Below are positions 39,113 through 48,289 of a stretch of 64,000 nt of DNA, in pieces. The translations under genes were made by a program, and so were the position numbers. The notes beneath the pieces were generated by a model. It made no database searches and had not been told where the DNA came from. It saw nothing but the letters and a program-made list of their open reading frames with translations. The stretch is taken from positions 1 through 64,000 of IMG/VR virus record IMGVR_UViG_3300032313_000664. The stretch is one strand, 5' to 3'. Position 1 is the stretch's first letter. The number at the start of each line of letters is the position of its first letter. This DNA comes from a virus.

Positions 39113-40174
39113 ATGAAAATAGCAGTATATACAATTGCTTTGAATGAAGAGCAATTTGTTAAGCGTTGGTACGAGTCTGCACAAGATGCAGATTATTTGT
39201 TGATTGCAGATACAGGGTCAACTGATAAAACAAAAGAAATAGCATTAAATCTAGGCATAGAAGTTTATTCTATATCCGTGGCCCCCTGGCGATTTGATGA
39301 TGCTAGAAATGCAGCTCTTGCACTAATACCGTCTGATATAGATTACTGCATATCTTTAGACATGGATGAGGTGTTGTCAGAAGGATGGAGAGAAGAATTA
39401 GAAAAACTTCCTTCTTCGGTAACAAGGCCAATACATAGACTAGTTACTTCATTTGATGAAGATGGGAAACCAGGTGTAGAATTTGATGCACTAAGAATTC
39501 ATTCAAGACATGGTCATAGATGGAAATACCCAATACATGAATCTGTTGCATTTTACGGAATAGATGAAGTAAGACAAAATGTTGATATTAAGATATACCA
39601 CTACCCAGATAATAATAAATCAAGAGGGCAATATCTTCCGTTGTTAGCAATGGCGGCACAAGAAGATCCTACAAGCGACAGGTGTGCACATTATTATGCA
39701 AGAGAGCTTTTCTATTATGCCAGATATGAAGAAGCAGCAATTGAGTTTAAAAGGCATCTAGAATTACCTTCGGCTTTCTGGAAGCCAGAGAGATGTGAGT
39801 CTATGAGGTATATTGCAAGGTGTGAGCCAAACAACAAAGAGTACTGGCTCAGGCTGGCTATTGCAGAATGCCCAGAAAGAAGAGAGCCTTTTGTAGATCT
39901 TGCTCAATATTTTTATGAGCTTCAAGAATGGGATAGAGTAAAAGAATATTCAGAGCTTGCCTTAAATATAAAAGAAAAATTTCTAGGATATTTCTGCGAA
40001 GCAGATGCCTGGGGATGGAAGCCACACGACCTATTAGCGCTGGCTAACTTTAATTTAGGACTAGACGAAGAGGCACTACTTCATGGTAAAATTGCATTAG
40101 ATCTTAATAATGATGACAGGCTAAAAAAGAATGTAGAGTTCTATCAGCTAGCTCTGTCAAATACTGGAGAATAA
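39113..40174 (+). CDS. GT2-type glycosyltransferase with C-terminal TPR repeats (353 aa)
   Basis: Residues 1-190 are a GT-A glycosyltransferase: IALNEEQFVKRWYES, DTGSTDKT (33-40), SVAPWRFDDARNAAL and the metal-binding DMDE (83-86) in SLDMDEVLSEGW. Residues 195-345 are TPR-like helix pairs (YARELFYYARYEEAAIEFKR, YSELALNIKEKFLG), which bind protein partners. The combination resembles SunS-type enzymes that glycosylate peptides. It sits between two adhesin genes, which supports modification of virion proteins, though host targets are possible. Confidence 0.85.
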   Translation: MKIAVYTIALNEEQFVKRWYESAQDADYLLIADTGSTDKTKEIALNLGIEVYSISVAPWRFDDARNAALALIPSDIDYCISLDMDEVLSEGWREELEKLPSSVTRPIHRLVTSFDEDGKPGVEFDALRIHSRHGHRWKYPIHESVAFYGIDEVRQNVDIKIYHYPDNNKSRGQYLPLLAMAAQEDPTSDRCAHYYARELFYYARYEEAAIEFKRHLELPSAFWKPERCESMRYIARCEPNNKEYWLRLAIAECPERREPFVDLAQYFYELQEWDRVKEYSELALNIKEKFLGYFCEADAWGWKPHDLLALANFNLGLDEEALLHGKIALDLNNDDRLKKNVEFYQLALSNTGE

Positions 40175-41934
40175 TGTCATACAGATTAAAGGTAATAAAA
40201 GATAGCCCAATCGGGTTTTGGATGCTTGACGAATCTTCGAGTAGCTCAGTAGCCATGGACTATTCAGGCTGCAATAACAATGGTGCTTATACTGGATCTC
40301 CTGCTACAAATATTTTGCCACTTGTTCCAGGCGGGGGATCAGGAACAAAGATTACAAACCTATCCTATATAACTTTCCCTATAACAAATAACTATTACAC
40401 AACAACCTCCACTCCAGGAATGGCAACAAAGTATTCCTCAGATAACGACTTTACAGTAGAGTGCTGGATTAATCAATCAATTGAGTCTACTTCAAAAACA
40501 ACATTATTTGCAGACGATACCAGCAAGATCGGTCTCTACTGGGATAGAGGAGATATTGTATTTAGGGTTTCTCAGGATGATGAAATAAGATACCCAGTAA
40601 CGTATTCAAAAAGATCAATGCACATAGTTGGAGTGTATTCAATTTCTTCAATTTCCTTATATGTTGACGCAAGGCTCGTGGCAACAAAATCTTTATCCCC
40701 TGACTTTAAATTTACAAATACATTAATTGCATTTACAGCGGGGCCAACATCGAATGTATCAGACTCATTTATAATTGATGCTCCAGCAATATACAGATAT
40801 TCTATTTCTCCACAATCAATACTAAGCCATTTCAATGCAGGAAGCGTTTCATCTTCTGCAATACAAATTGTTGCTCCAGATCAAGGTATATTGTTTTCAG
40901 GCACAGACGCATCTATTAGAGCTCAATTCCAATACTCATATCCTATCAATAGAAGATGGACGGAATTCCTAGACGAAAATACATACTATGATGAAGCGGC
41001 AGGATATATTTCATTTTATAAGACCGATACCCCTGTAGCTAAAACATTTATCATAGAAGACTTCTTTATGGTTCCAAGCGGGATCCCGTATGTAACCTCA
41101 AAGGTTGAGTGGAGAAATGATTTAAATATATCTGTTGAGTCAAGCGTAGATGGATTGGCATGGCAAAATTGTACAAATGGAATGCCATTACCTCAATATA
41201 CAAAAGATGGATTTAGCACAACAGGTCTAGTCTATTTAAAGATAACCATGACAACTTCAGATGCTAGTAAATATCTTCCAAGACTTGCATATTTTGCAGT
41301 AAGCTTTTATACAAATAAAGATGTATATGCAGATAACTTTGGATACAAGATATCATCTCCAGCTGAATACTATATTGGATCATTAAATTACCCAGTTCTT
41401 TCAAGACATTATGATAATGGAATAAGAACAAAGGCAGGGTCTGGATTTAACCTGTCCGCCTCCTCACCTGTTAACTCTACAGAAATGCTCTTCACGCCCT
41501 CTACAAGCGCCGCTAACACCCTAATCTATTTACCTGCGGCTGAAGGTGTGCCAGAAACAAAGTATGCCTGGAACGGCTCTGGGACGGTCTCAAAGGCAAA
41601 CATCCTATCAATATTTATAAACGGAGTTGACAGAACATCGGCAACGAACATAAGCTCGTTTTTAGTAGAAGAAGAACTTCATCATATAGTAATTAACTTT
41701 ACTGCACCAATTTTAGGTGATATACAGTTTAACTATTTAGTATCTGGCGGGCCAACATCCCTATATAATAATATTGCCGTATACCCAAATAGCTTTACTC
41801 AGCAACTTGTAAACACCCACTACGGTTTATATATAGGAAAGGCTTCTGTATCTGTTTCAGATCCGTCCATATCTGTGACAGAAAAACCATTCAGGGCATA
41901 CAATAACGACTGGATTGTGTTACAAAGTATATAA
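40174..41934 (+). CDS. LamG-domain minor tail protein (586 aa)
   Basis: Starts MSYRLKVIKDSPIGFWMLDE, a classic phage LamG N-terminus (GFWxLDE...DYSGCNNNG). The jellyroll runs to about 220 (FTVECWINQS, LYWDRGDIVFRV, SISLYVDARLV). The rest is beta-rich with DEAAGYISFYKTD and an FINGVDRTSATNI segment, probably the virion-attachment part. It overlaps the glycosyltransferase stop as TAATG. It ends the adhesin region; the head genes begin 63 bases later under a separate promoter. Confidence 0.75.
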   Translation: MSYRLKVIKDSPIGFWMLDESSSSSVAMDYSGCNNNGAYTGSPATNILPLVPGGGSGTKITNLSYITFPITNNYYTTTSTPGMATKYSSDNDFTVECWINQSIESTSKTTLFADDTSKIGLYWDRGDIVFRVSQDDEIRYPVTYSKRSMHIVGVYSISSISLYVDARLVATKSLSPDFKFTNTLIAFTAGPTSNVSDSFIIDAPAIYRYSISPQSILSHFNAGSVSSSAIQIVAPDQGILFSGTDASIRAQFQYSYPINRRWTEFLDENTYYDEAAGYISFYKTDTPVAKTFIIEDFFMVPSGIPYVTSKVEWRNDLNISVESSVDGLAWQNCTNGMPLPQYTKDGFSTTGLVYLKITMTTSDASKYLPRLAYFAVSFYTNKDVYADNFGYKISSPAEYYIGSLNYPVLSRHYDNGIRTKAGSGFNLSASSPVNSTEMLFTPSTSAANTLIYLPAAEGVPETKYAWNGSGTVSKANILSIFINGVDRTSATNISSFLVEEELHHIVINFTAPILGDIQFNYLVSGGPTSLYNNIAVYPNSFTQQLVNTHYGLYIGKASVSVSDPSISVTEKPFRAYNNDWIVLQSI

Positions 41935-41960
41935 TTCTGTCACAACAGTTGACAAAAAGC

Positions 41961-41989
41961 TGGACTTGAGTAGACAATAATGGTAAAAT
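41961..41989 (+). promoter_or_regulatory. Promoter of the head module (leaderless)
   Basis: TGGACT (41961-41966), 17 bases, GGTAAAAT (TAAAAT 41984-41989), then 8 bases to the ATG at 41998. A consensus TTGACA also lies at 41949-41954, but it is too far from this -10. Confidence 0.55.
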
Positions 41990-41997
41990 AAAGTCCT

Positions 41998-42339
41998 ATG
42001 GATATCAATAATACTAAATACAAGGTTCTTGATGAAGAGAGCACCCTAGGCATATATGTCTGGGAGATGCCTGACGGCAGATGGATTGGAGACGACGATG
42101 GGAATTTTCTTTCAGTCACGTCAAAAAAAGGCAATAGATCCAGAATCGATGCTTTGGCTAGAGAAGTTCGCACATTCGGTATATATGAAGGCGGGCCTAA
42201 ATTTCTTTCTGCAAGAAGAAAAATTGATGACGAAGAATTTGAATACCAAAAACAAAGACTTAACTGGGGATTAATTCCAGACCCTATGGATATTGGTAAC
42301 TATAAAGATGAAATGAAAAAGATGGGTGGCATGAAATGA
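41998..42339 (+). CDS. Conserved small protein before the portal gene (113 aa)
   Basis: Starts MDINNTKYKVLDEESTLGIY with VWEMPDGRWIGDDDGNFL, a beta-hairpin motif, then a charged helical C-terminus. It overlaps the portal gene by 4 bases (ATGA). It occupies the place where a terminase subunit would usually be but shows no Walker or HNH motif. Possibly an accessory to packaging or portal assembly; not recognised. Confidence 0.7.
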   Translation: MDINNTKYKVLDEESTLGIYVWEMPDGRWIGDDDGNFLSVTSKKGNRSRIDALAREVRTFGIYEGGPKFLSARRKIDDEEFEYQKQRLNWGLIPDPMDIGNYKDEMKKMGGMK

Positions 42340-43907
42340 TTGAGGTTCAAGAAGAAGACGGAAATACAATTGATATATCTAACACAGCCGACTGGTTTTC
42401 TTTTAAAAAAGAGCAGCCAACAAGTGACCCATTTGCAATAAGCGGAGATGACCTAAAAAAAGTAAGAGGCTTAGGAACAGCATTTAAAAGAAAAATTAAC
42501 CGAGAGTTTTCAAAAGCTTTTACAGGAATTGAAGGCGTAGGCACACAACAAAATCTTCTTGCACAGGCTATTAGTGGCTATGCAATGTTTGACCTTATTG
42601 AGCCACCATACAACCAAGAATATCTATCGAAAATTTATGAAGTGTCAACATATAACTATGCAGCAATTAATGCAAAGGTTGCAAACATTGTTGGGCTAGG
42701 ATACGATTTTGTTGAAACAAAAAAGACAAATGATGCATTTGATTCAATAACAGATGAGAAGCAATTAGAAAGAGCCCGCAAAAAGCTTAACAGGTTGCGC
42801 CAAGACCTACACGAATGGTTGGATACAACAAATGAAGAAGATACCTTTACTCAAACATTAATTAAGGTGTACACAGATTTAGAGGCAACAGGAAATGGCT
42901 ATATTGAAATAGGCAGAACTACAGGCGGAAACATCGGATACATTGGGCATATTCCTGCAAAGACAATGCGTGTACGTAGACTAAGAGATGGCTTTGTTCA
43001 ATTGCTTTACGGCAAGGCAGTCTTCTTTAATAATTTCGGAGACACAGAAACAGAGAATCCAATTGCTGGACAAGAAGATCGACCAAATGAAATTATACAT
43101 TTAAAGAAGTACACACCAATGAACAACTACTACGGCATACCAGATATTGTGGCTGCTCAGGTTGCTCTAACTGGCAATGAATTTTCTGGAAGATATAACC
43201 TAGATTACTTTGAAAATAAGGCGGTCCCAAGATATATTATTACAGTAAAGGGAGCAAAGCTTTCACCAGAGTCAGAAAGAAAGCTGCTTGAATTTTTCCA
43301 GGTGGGGTTAAAGGGCAAAAACCATAGATCTCTATATGTCCCACTTCCATCAGATACCCCTGACTCAAAAGTTGAATTTAAGATGGAGCCAATTGAAGCT
43401 GGAAACCAAGAAGGCTCATTTGAGAAATATCGTAAATCAAATAGAGATGAAATTTTGCTAGCCCACCGTGTTCCAATTAATAAAATAGGAACACCAGAGG
43501 GAGTTAATTTGGCTGTTGCTCGTGACGCAGATAAGACATTTAAAGAGCAAGTCTGTAGACCCGCCCAGATGATTCTGGAAAAGAAAATTAATAATATATT
43601 CGGCGAGAAGACAGACGCATTGCTTTTAAAGTTTAATGAATTAACATTGACTGACGAAGATACCCAGTCTAAAATTGACGAAAGATATTTAAGAATGCAG
43701 GTCATTACCCCTAATGAAGTTAGAATTAGAAAAGGCATGATTCCAATTGATGGCGGAGATAAGGTCGTAGACCTTCAAGCCCAAGCAGCAGAAATTAGAG
43801 CCCAAGCTGGGAACACCAGACAAAGGTCTCAAGATCGCCAAGCAAATTCCCCAGATGTTTCTGGAGAAGGAAGAAATGCTAAAGGCGACGGCAGACAAGT
43901 TGACTAA
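42336..43907 (+). CDS. Portal protein (523 aa)
   Basis: Forms the dodecameric DNA gateway of the head. The portal pattern is visible: YNYAAINAKVANIVGLGYDF, DLEATGNGYIEIGRTTGGN, HIPAKTMRVRR, NEIIHLKKYTPMNNYYGIPD and a C-terminal wing (IRKGMIPIDGGDKVV, then Gln/Arg-rich tail). PBSX/SPP1-type portals have this order and length. It precedes the protease and capsid genes as usual. The last 35 residues are low-complexity. Confidence 0.9.
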   Translation: MIEVQEEDGNTIDISNTADWFSFKKEQPTSDPFAISGDDLKKVRGLGTAFKRKINREFSKAFTGIEGVGTQQNLLAQAISGYAMFDLIEPPYNQEYLSKIYEVSTYNYAAINAKVANIVGLGYDFVETKKTNDAFDSITDEKQLERARKKLNRLRQDLHEWLDTTNEEDTFTQTLIKVYTDLEATGNGYIEIGRTTGGNIGYIGHIPAKTMRVRRLRDGFVQLLYGKAVFFNNFGDTETENPIAGQEDRPNEIIHLKKYTPMNNYYGIPDIVAAQVALTGNEFSGRYNLDYFENKAVPRYIITVKGAKLSPESERKLLEFFQVGLKGKNHRSLYVPLPSDTPDSKVEFKMEPIEAGNQEGSFEKYRKSNRDEILLAHRVPINKIGTPEGVNLAVARDADKTFKEQVCRPAQMILEKKINNIFGEKTDALLLKFNELTLTDEDTQSKIDERYLRMQVITPNEVRIRKGMIPIDGGDKVVDLQAQAAEIRAQAGNTRQRSQDRQANSPDVSGEGRNAKGDGRQVD

Positions 43908-43924
43908 CCCCACTCAACTGTTAT

Positions 43925-43953
43925 TTGCCTTTTTATCTATAAGTCGCTAAAAT
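43925..43953 (+). promoter_or_regulatory. Promoter of the protease-capsid genes (leaderless)
   Basis: TTGCCT (43925-43930), 17 bases, TAAAAT (43948-43953), 7 bases to the ATG at 43961. The same TTGCCT-17-TAAAAT arrangement occurs at 49571-49599. Confidence 0.65.
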
Positions 43954-43960
43954 TAAGCAT

Positions 43961-45301
43961 ATGAATATTGAAAAGTCTTTGTGGTCCAGTCATGGCGACA
44001 ACATCAGTCTATCGGTTCCCTTTACAAAGGTTAACCGTGAAAAAAGAACGGTGTCAGGATTCGCTACATTAGATAATGTTGATCAGACAGGCGACGTTGT
44101 CACAGCAGAAGCAAGCCTAAAAGCTTTTGAAGGCTTTAGAGGAAATCTTCGTGAGATGCATAACTCAACAGCAGTTGGCAAGGTTGTTTCATTTAAGCCA
44201 GAAACATACTACGATCCAAAATCAAAAGAATTTTATAACGGTGTATATGTAGATGCATATATCTCAAAAGGCGCACAGGACACTTGGGAAAAAGTTTTAG
44301 ACGGAACCCTATCTGGATTCTCAATCGGCGGTAAGATTAATGAGTCAGACAATGAAGTCAATAAGGCAAATGGCAAGACAGTAAGATTTATTAAGGATTA
44401 CGATTTGATTGAATTGTCAATTGTAGATTCTCCAGCAAATGAACTTTGCAATGTTCTGTCTATTCAAAAGGTAAACGGCCAATTGATATTTAAAGGAATT
44501 GCAACTGAAGTAGTAACAGAAAATATTTTTTATTGTGAAGAAAGCAATTCTGTTTTTATCTCAACAGAAAAAACATATGACTCTCCAGTATCTGGAAAGC
44601 CAGCACAACTAATTGGTTGGGTTGAGAGCTCAGATGTTAACAAGTCAAAAGAGATTGATAAGATTCTTGATGCATATAAGCATTCAAGATTTACGTTGCC
44701 TGATACACAAATAGCAAAACAGGCAAACGCAGAAGGAGGTAATGAAGTGTCAGAAAATACAGAAAACGTAGTTGTTGAAGATGCAGCTGTTGAAGCAGCA
44801 CCAGAAGCAACCGTAGAAGAGACAACAGAAGTTGCAGCAGATGCAGCACCTGCAGTCGAAGATGCTCCTGCAGAAGATGCAGTAGCGGAAGACACAGCTG
44901 CCGAGACTCTGGAAAAAGTAGCCGACGTATCAGAAGATAAGGTTGAAGAACCTGATTTTGCAAAGATGTTAGGCGACCTAAAGGGCTTTTTCTCAGAAAC
45001 TCTAAATAAGGCATCAGAAGTTAATGCAGCACAAGTAACAACAATCCAAGAGACTGTTGAAGCTTTCAGCAAGAGCGTAGACGCTAGAATTTCAGAGTTG
45101 GCAGAACAACACACAGTGCTATCAAGTGCTGTAAAAGATATCAAGAGCACGATTGATGGTGTACAAAAGCGTGTCGATGCAGTAGAGTCCGAGACTGCAA
45201 TTAAGAAGTCTTCTGATCTTGGCCGATCAGAGGAAGTAACAATCAAGAAATCTAAATGGAACGGTTCTTTCCTCGGTTCCGTGAACGAAATATTTAACTA
45301 A
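43961..45301 (+). CDS. XkdF-type prohead protease fused to a scaffold-like tail (446 aa)
   Basis: The N-terminal 170 residues are a phage serine protease of the XkdF/S78 type. The likely His is His67 in REMHNST and the Ser is in GTLSGFSIGG (Ser118 or Ser121), followed by LIELSIVDSPANELC. The rest is acidic and Ala-rich (about 245-315), then a coiled coil (330-420), as expected of an internal scaffold. It would shape the prohead, then cleave the scaffold during maturation. Preceded by a leaderless promoter; the capsid gene follows after 15 bases. Confidence 0.85.
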   Translation: MNIEKSLWSSHGDNISLSVPFTKVNREKRTVSGFATLDNVDQTGDVVTAEASLKAFEGFRGNLREMHNSTAVGKVVSFKPETYYDPKSKEFYNGVYVDAYISKGAQDTWEKVLDGTLSGFSIGGKINESDNEVNKANGKTVRFIKDYDLIELSIVDSPANELCNVLSIQKVNGQLIFKGIATEVVTENIFYCEESNSVFISTEKTYDSPVSGKPAQLIGWVESSDVNKSKEIDKILDAYKHSRFTLPDTQIAKQANAEGGNEVSENTENVVVEDAAVEAAPEATVEETTEVAADAAPAVEDAPAEDAVAEDTAAETLEKVADVSEDKVEEPDFAKMLGDLKGFFSETLNKASEVNAAQVTTIQETVEAFSKSVDARISELAEQHTVLSSAVKDIKSTIDGVQKRVDAVESETAIKKSSDLGRSEEVTIKKSKWNGSFLGSVNEIFN

Positions 45302-45316
45302 GGTAGGTATAATAAT

Positions 45317-46366
45317 ATGAGCAATGAACTATTAGAAAAAGCAGCCGCAGCTGGTGCAACAGTATCAACTGGATTTGGCTCAACAACTGGTGGAACAGGA
45401 GTACACAGAGCTTCCGAAAACGGAAACGGTGGACTACTTAACCCAGAACAATCTGCTCGCTTCCTAGACTATATGTTCGACGCAACCGTAATCGGTAAGG
45501 TTGCCCGCACAGTTAGACTTAAGGCAGACACAGCAGAGATTGACCGTATGTCAATCGGCGAGAAGCTTATGCGTCTCGCATCAGAAGGAGAAAACACTGG
45601 AGAAAACAGTGCAGTAACTTTCTCAAAGATCTCTTTGACAACAAAGAAGCTTCGTATGGACTGGGAGCTTTCAACAGAGTCTCTAGAAGACAACATTGAA
45701 GGTGCAGACCTAGAAGATCACATTGCCCGCTTGATGGCAACACAAGCAGGAAATGACATCGAAGATGTTATCCTTAACGGAAACACATCACTTTCTTCAG
45801 ACGCACTTTACAAGTCATTTGATGGCGTTGTAAAGAAGGCAAAGACACACGGACGTGTTGTCGATGCAAACGGCGCTGGAGTTTCTCGTGAAGTATTCAA
45901 CAAGGCACTTAAGGCTATGCCACGTAAGTACAAGCAACGTCGTGGAGACCTTCGCTTCCTTGCTGGATCAAACTTGATTCAGGACTTCCTATATGCTAAC
46001 AGCATTGGAACAAACCAAACAATTCCACAAGATATCGCTTCAAGCGTTATCCGTGGTGGAGTTGCACCACTAGGTGGACCTGCAGGATATGTGGCACCAT
46101 TCGCATTCGGTATTCCGATTGTTGAAGTTCCACTTCTTCCAGAGACACAAGCTGGAGATTACTCAGGACAAACTGGTTCACACGGAGATATCCACTTGAC
46201 ATTCCCAAATAACGTAGTTATTGGTATCAAGCGTGATGTAACTGTTTACCGTTTCTTCTGGCCACGTAAGGACTCAATCGAGTACACAATGTACACACGT
46301 GTTGGCGTCCAAATCGAACAAGCTGACGCTTGGGTAGTCGTAAAGAACGTTAAGGTTGCTTCTTAA
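45317..46366 (+). CDS. Major capsid protein, HK97 fold (349 aa)
   Basis: Gene order (protease then capsid), length and features fit. An N-terminal arm (to about 45), an E-loop region with TAEIDRMSIGEKLMRLA, a spine helix (EDHIARLMATQAGNDIEDVI) and a C-terminal P-domain part (NNVVIGIKRDVTVYRFFWPR) are visible. Codons include more C-ending ones than in neighbours, consistent with high expression. AAGGTAGG precedes the ATG. A strong terminator follows. Confidence 0.9.
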   Translation: MSNELLEKAAAAGATVSTGFGSTTGGTGVHRASENGNGGLLNPEQSARFLDYMFDATVIGKVARTVRLKADTAEIDRMSIGEKLMRLASEGENTGENSAVTFSKISLTTKKLRMDWELSTESLEDNIEGADLEDHIARLMATQAGNDIEDVILNGNTSLSSDALYKSFDGVVKKAKTHGRVVDANGAGVSREVFNKALKAMPRKYKQRRGDLRFLAGSNLIQDFLYANSIGTNQTIPQDIASSVIRGGVAPLGGPAGYVAPFAFGIPIVEVPLLPETQAGDYSGQTGSHGDIHLTFPNNVVIGIKRDVTVYRFFWPRKDSIEYTMYTRVGVQIEQADAWVVVKNVKVAS

Positions 46367-46386
46367 TTAGAATTAACCCAAGAAAG

Positions 46387-46412
46387 GCCCCCAATTAATT
46401 TTGGGGGCTTTT
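46387..46412 (+). terminator. Terminator after the capsid gene
   Basis: GCCCCCAA (46387-46394) pairs with TTGGGGGC (46401-46408), followed by TTTTCATTTT. A strong intrinsic terminator that insulates the highly expressed capsid gene. Confidence 0.9.
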
Positions 46413-46437
46413 CATTTTAATTTAACAATGCTATAAT
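46409..46437 (+). promoter_or_regulatory. Extended -10 promoter after the capsid terminator
   Basis: TGCTATAAT (46429-46437) is an extended -10 with full consensus TATAAT. TTTTCA (46409-46414) lies 17 bases upstream, inside the terminator's T-run. It restarts transcription for the connector and neck genes. Confidence 0.65.
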
Positions 46438-46462
46438 TGAAGAACCTAACAAAGGAGAATAT

Positions 46463-46870
46463 ATGTCATTTGAGACATTAAAAGTTGCAGAACTCAGAAA
46501 GATTGCAGAAGACTTTGCAGTCGATACTGATGGAATTAAAAATAAGGCAGACATTATTGCCACTCTTGCCGAAGAGGGCGTTACCTGGTCTGTATACCAA
46601 AAGACAATTAAAGATGTTGAAGAAGCGGCTGAAGAGTTTGCTGAGACAGAAGAAATTCTTCCTCGATTTGATCCAAAGTCGGATAAGCCAGAAGATACAG
46701 TTCTAGTTAGAATGACTAGAGAGAATTACAGATACGATATAGTTGGTTATACGTTTACAAAAGAGCACCCTTTTGTTGCAATGACAGAAGAAGATGCTCA
46801 GAAAATTTTTGACAAGGAGGAAGGTTTCCGCATAGCAACCCCTAAAGAAGTTCAGGATTACTACGCTTAA
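46463..46870 (+). CDS. HeH/LEM-like domain protein, head-associated (135 aa)
   Basis: Residues about 5-40 (LKVAELRKIAEDFAVDTDGI, then KADIIATL) fit a helix-extended-helix fold as in Rho N-terminus or HeH domains, which bind nucleic acid or proteins. The second half is acidic, then alpha/beta. Such proteins often follow the capsid gene in actinobacteriophages. AAAGGAG precedes the ATG. Confidence 0.7.
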   Translation: MSFETLKVAELRKIAEDFAVDTDGIKNKADIIATLAEEGVTWSVYQKTIKDVEEAAEEFAETEEILPRFDPKSDKPEDTVLVRMTRENYRYDIVGYTFTKEHPFVAMTEEDAQKIFDKEEGFRIATPKEVQDYYA

Positions 46871-46880
46871 CCTTTATTAA

Positions 46881-47861
46881 ATGGAGATATTAGTAGGTAC
46901 AAACTCGCCAGTAAAGCACAAGGTTTATTGGAAAGGCTCTCCAAAAGATGCTGATGCCCTTCCTGTTGTTCGGGTATATGACATAACAGAGGACCCAGCA
47001 ATAACTCCTGCTATTAACCCAGGTACACTTATTACAACACTTACTCCAACAAAGTTGGAAACAGACATAGGTGTTTACGAAGTGTACCCTCCACACTCAT
47101 TAACAAATAGAAATAAACAACTTAATCTTGTATGGCAATATTCAGTCGAAGGAACTGCTATTACAAAAGAGCATAAGCTTTTTGTAGTTACTCCGTATGT
47201 TGATATTACACAAGCAGGAGACGTTTTGAAATTAGGCTCTGACCCGTCTGATCCAAACTATAAGTCTTATTTTGAAATTGCTGAAGCTGAAAGATATGCC
47301 AGAAAGATAATTGAAAACTACACTGGCCAAGTATTTAGCTTGTATGACGATGTGCATACTGTGTACGGGGCAGGAGCAGATGTTTTGCCGCTACCATTTA
47401 AACTAGCAGACATACACGAATTGTATGAGAATGACATACTACTTTTAGATAACATTAATAATATAAATAACTGGAACTATGACACCATCATATCCGAGAG
47501 TGGATTTGGAATAAGAGTTAACAAGGCTACCATGCTAGACAATACTGTTTATGTAGCAAATGGAATGGTTCCCCCATCAATTAATTACTCTACAGGTGGA
47601 GCATTTGGAAAAGACTCAGTATACAGAGTTGCTGGTAGATATGGATGGGAACGTGTTCCTGACGAAGTAGAGCTTGCAGCAATTGAACTCATGAAGGATT
47701 ATTTCTCAAAAGACAAGGTCTGGAGAGACAAGTACATGAAGAGCATATCAACATTTGACTGGAAGTTTGAATACAATGCAGAGACCTACAGAGGGACTGG
47801 CAATGTATATGTCGATCAAATTCTGCTACCTTATATCATTAATCAGATGGTAGTAATATAA
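46881..47861 (+). CDS. Head-tail connector (adaptor Ad1-like) with extra N-terminal beta domain (326 aa)
   Basis: The N-terminal ~110 residues form a beta-sandwich (EILVGTNSPVKHKVYWKGSP). The rest matches connector adaptors of the HK97 gp6 type (YFEIAEAERYARKIIENYTG, a typical helix with RxxIExxTGxxF, later RYGWERVPDEVELAAIELMK). It would bind under the portal. The stop overlaps the next ATG as TAATG. Confidence 0.75.
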   Translation: MEILVGTNSPVKHKVYWKGSPKDADALPVVRVYDITEDPAITPAINPGTLITTLTPTKLETDIGVYEVYPPHSLTNRNKQLNLVWQYSVEGTAITKEHKLFVVTPYVDITQAGDVLKLGSDPSDPNYKSYFEIAEAERYARKIIENYTGQVFSLYDDVHTVYGAGADVLPLPFKLADIHELYENDILLLDNINNINNWNYDTIISESGFGIRVNKATMLDNTVYVANGMVPPSINYSTGGAFGKDSVYRVAGRYGWERVPDEVELAAIELMKDYFSKDKVWRDKYMKSISTFDWKFEYNAETYRGTGNVYVDQILLPYIINQMVVI

Positions 47862-48289
47862 TGTTTAACATCATAGATTCAGTTTTGACTATGAAGATGG
47901 ATGTCTACAAGCAAGTTGATTACCAAGATCCAGACACTGGTGCGCTTAAAAGAGAATGGCAATATGACAGAACAATGTCTTGTCATGCTAAAGGAGTTAT
48001 ATCAAACTCTGCATCTACTAGAACAGGTGATAAGCAAGTTATTTCAAATAGGTACACCAATGATCAAATTTTACAATTAAGAACAACCGACAAGGTTTCA
48101 TTGCGTGAAAAGATTACAAATATATCTGATTCATCGGGCAAAACTATCTGGGTGGAAGCAAATTTTCCAACAGACACCGCAACTGTTTTTGAAGTAATGG
48201 GGTCAACACCAATGACAGACCCATTTGGAACAGTGGTAGGATATAACACATCTGTAAAGAGATCGGAGAACCAGACGATTGGATACTAG
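47861..48289 (+). CDS. Head closure protein (142 aa)
   Basis: Small beta-barrel-like protein (MKMDVYKQVDYQDPDTGALK, then DKVSLREKITNISDSSGKTI) in the position of head closure proteins of siphoviruses. Coupled to the adaptor gene by one-base overlap and overlapping the next gene by 11 bases. Confidence 0.65.
   Translation: MFNIIDSVLTMKMDVYKQVDYQDPDTGALKREWQYDRTMSCHAKGVISNSASTRTGDKQVISNRYTNDQILQLRTTDKVSLREKITNISDSSGKTIWVEANFPTDTATVFEVMGSTPMTDPFGTVVGYNTSVKRSENQTIGY

Noticed and set aside
44530-45246. 238-codon antisense frame opposite the prohead protease
   Set aside because: Ser/Ala-rich shadow of the acidic Ala/Glu scaffold region; no start signals.
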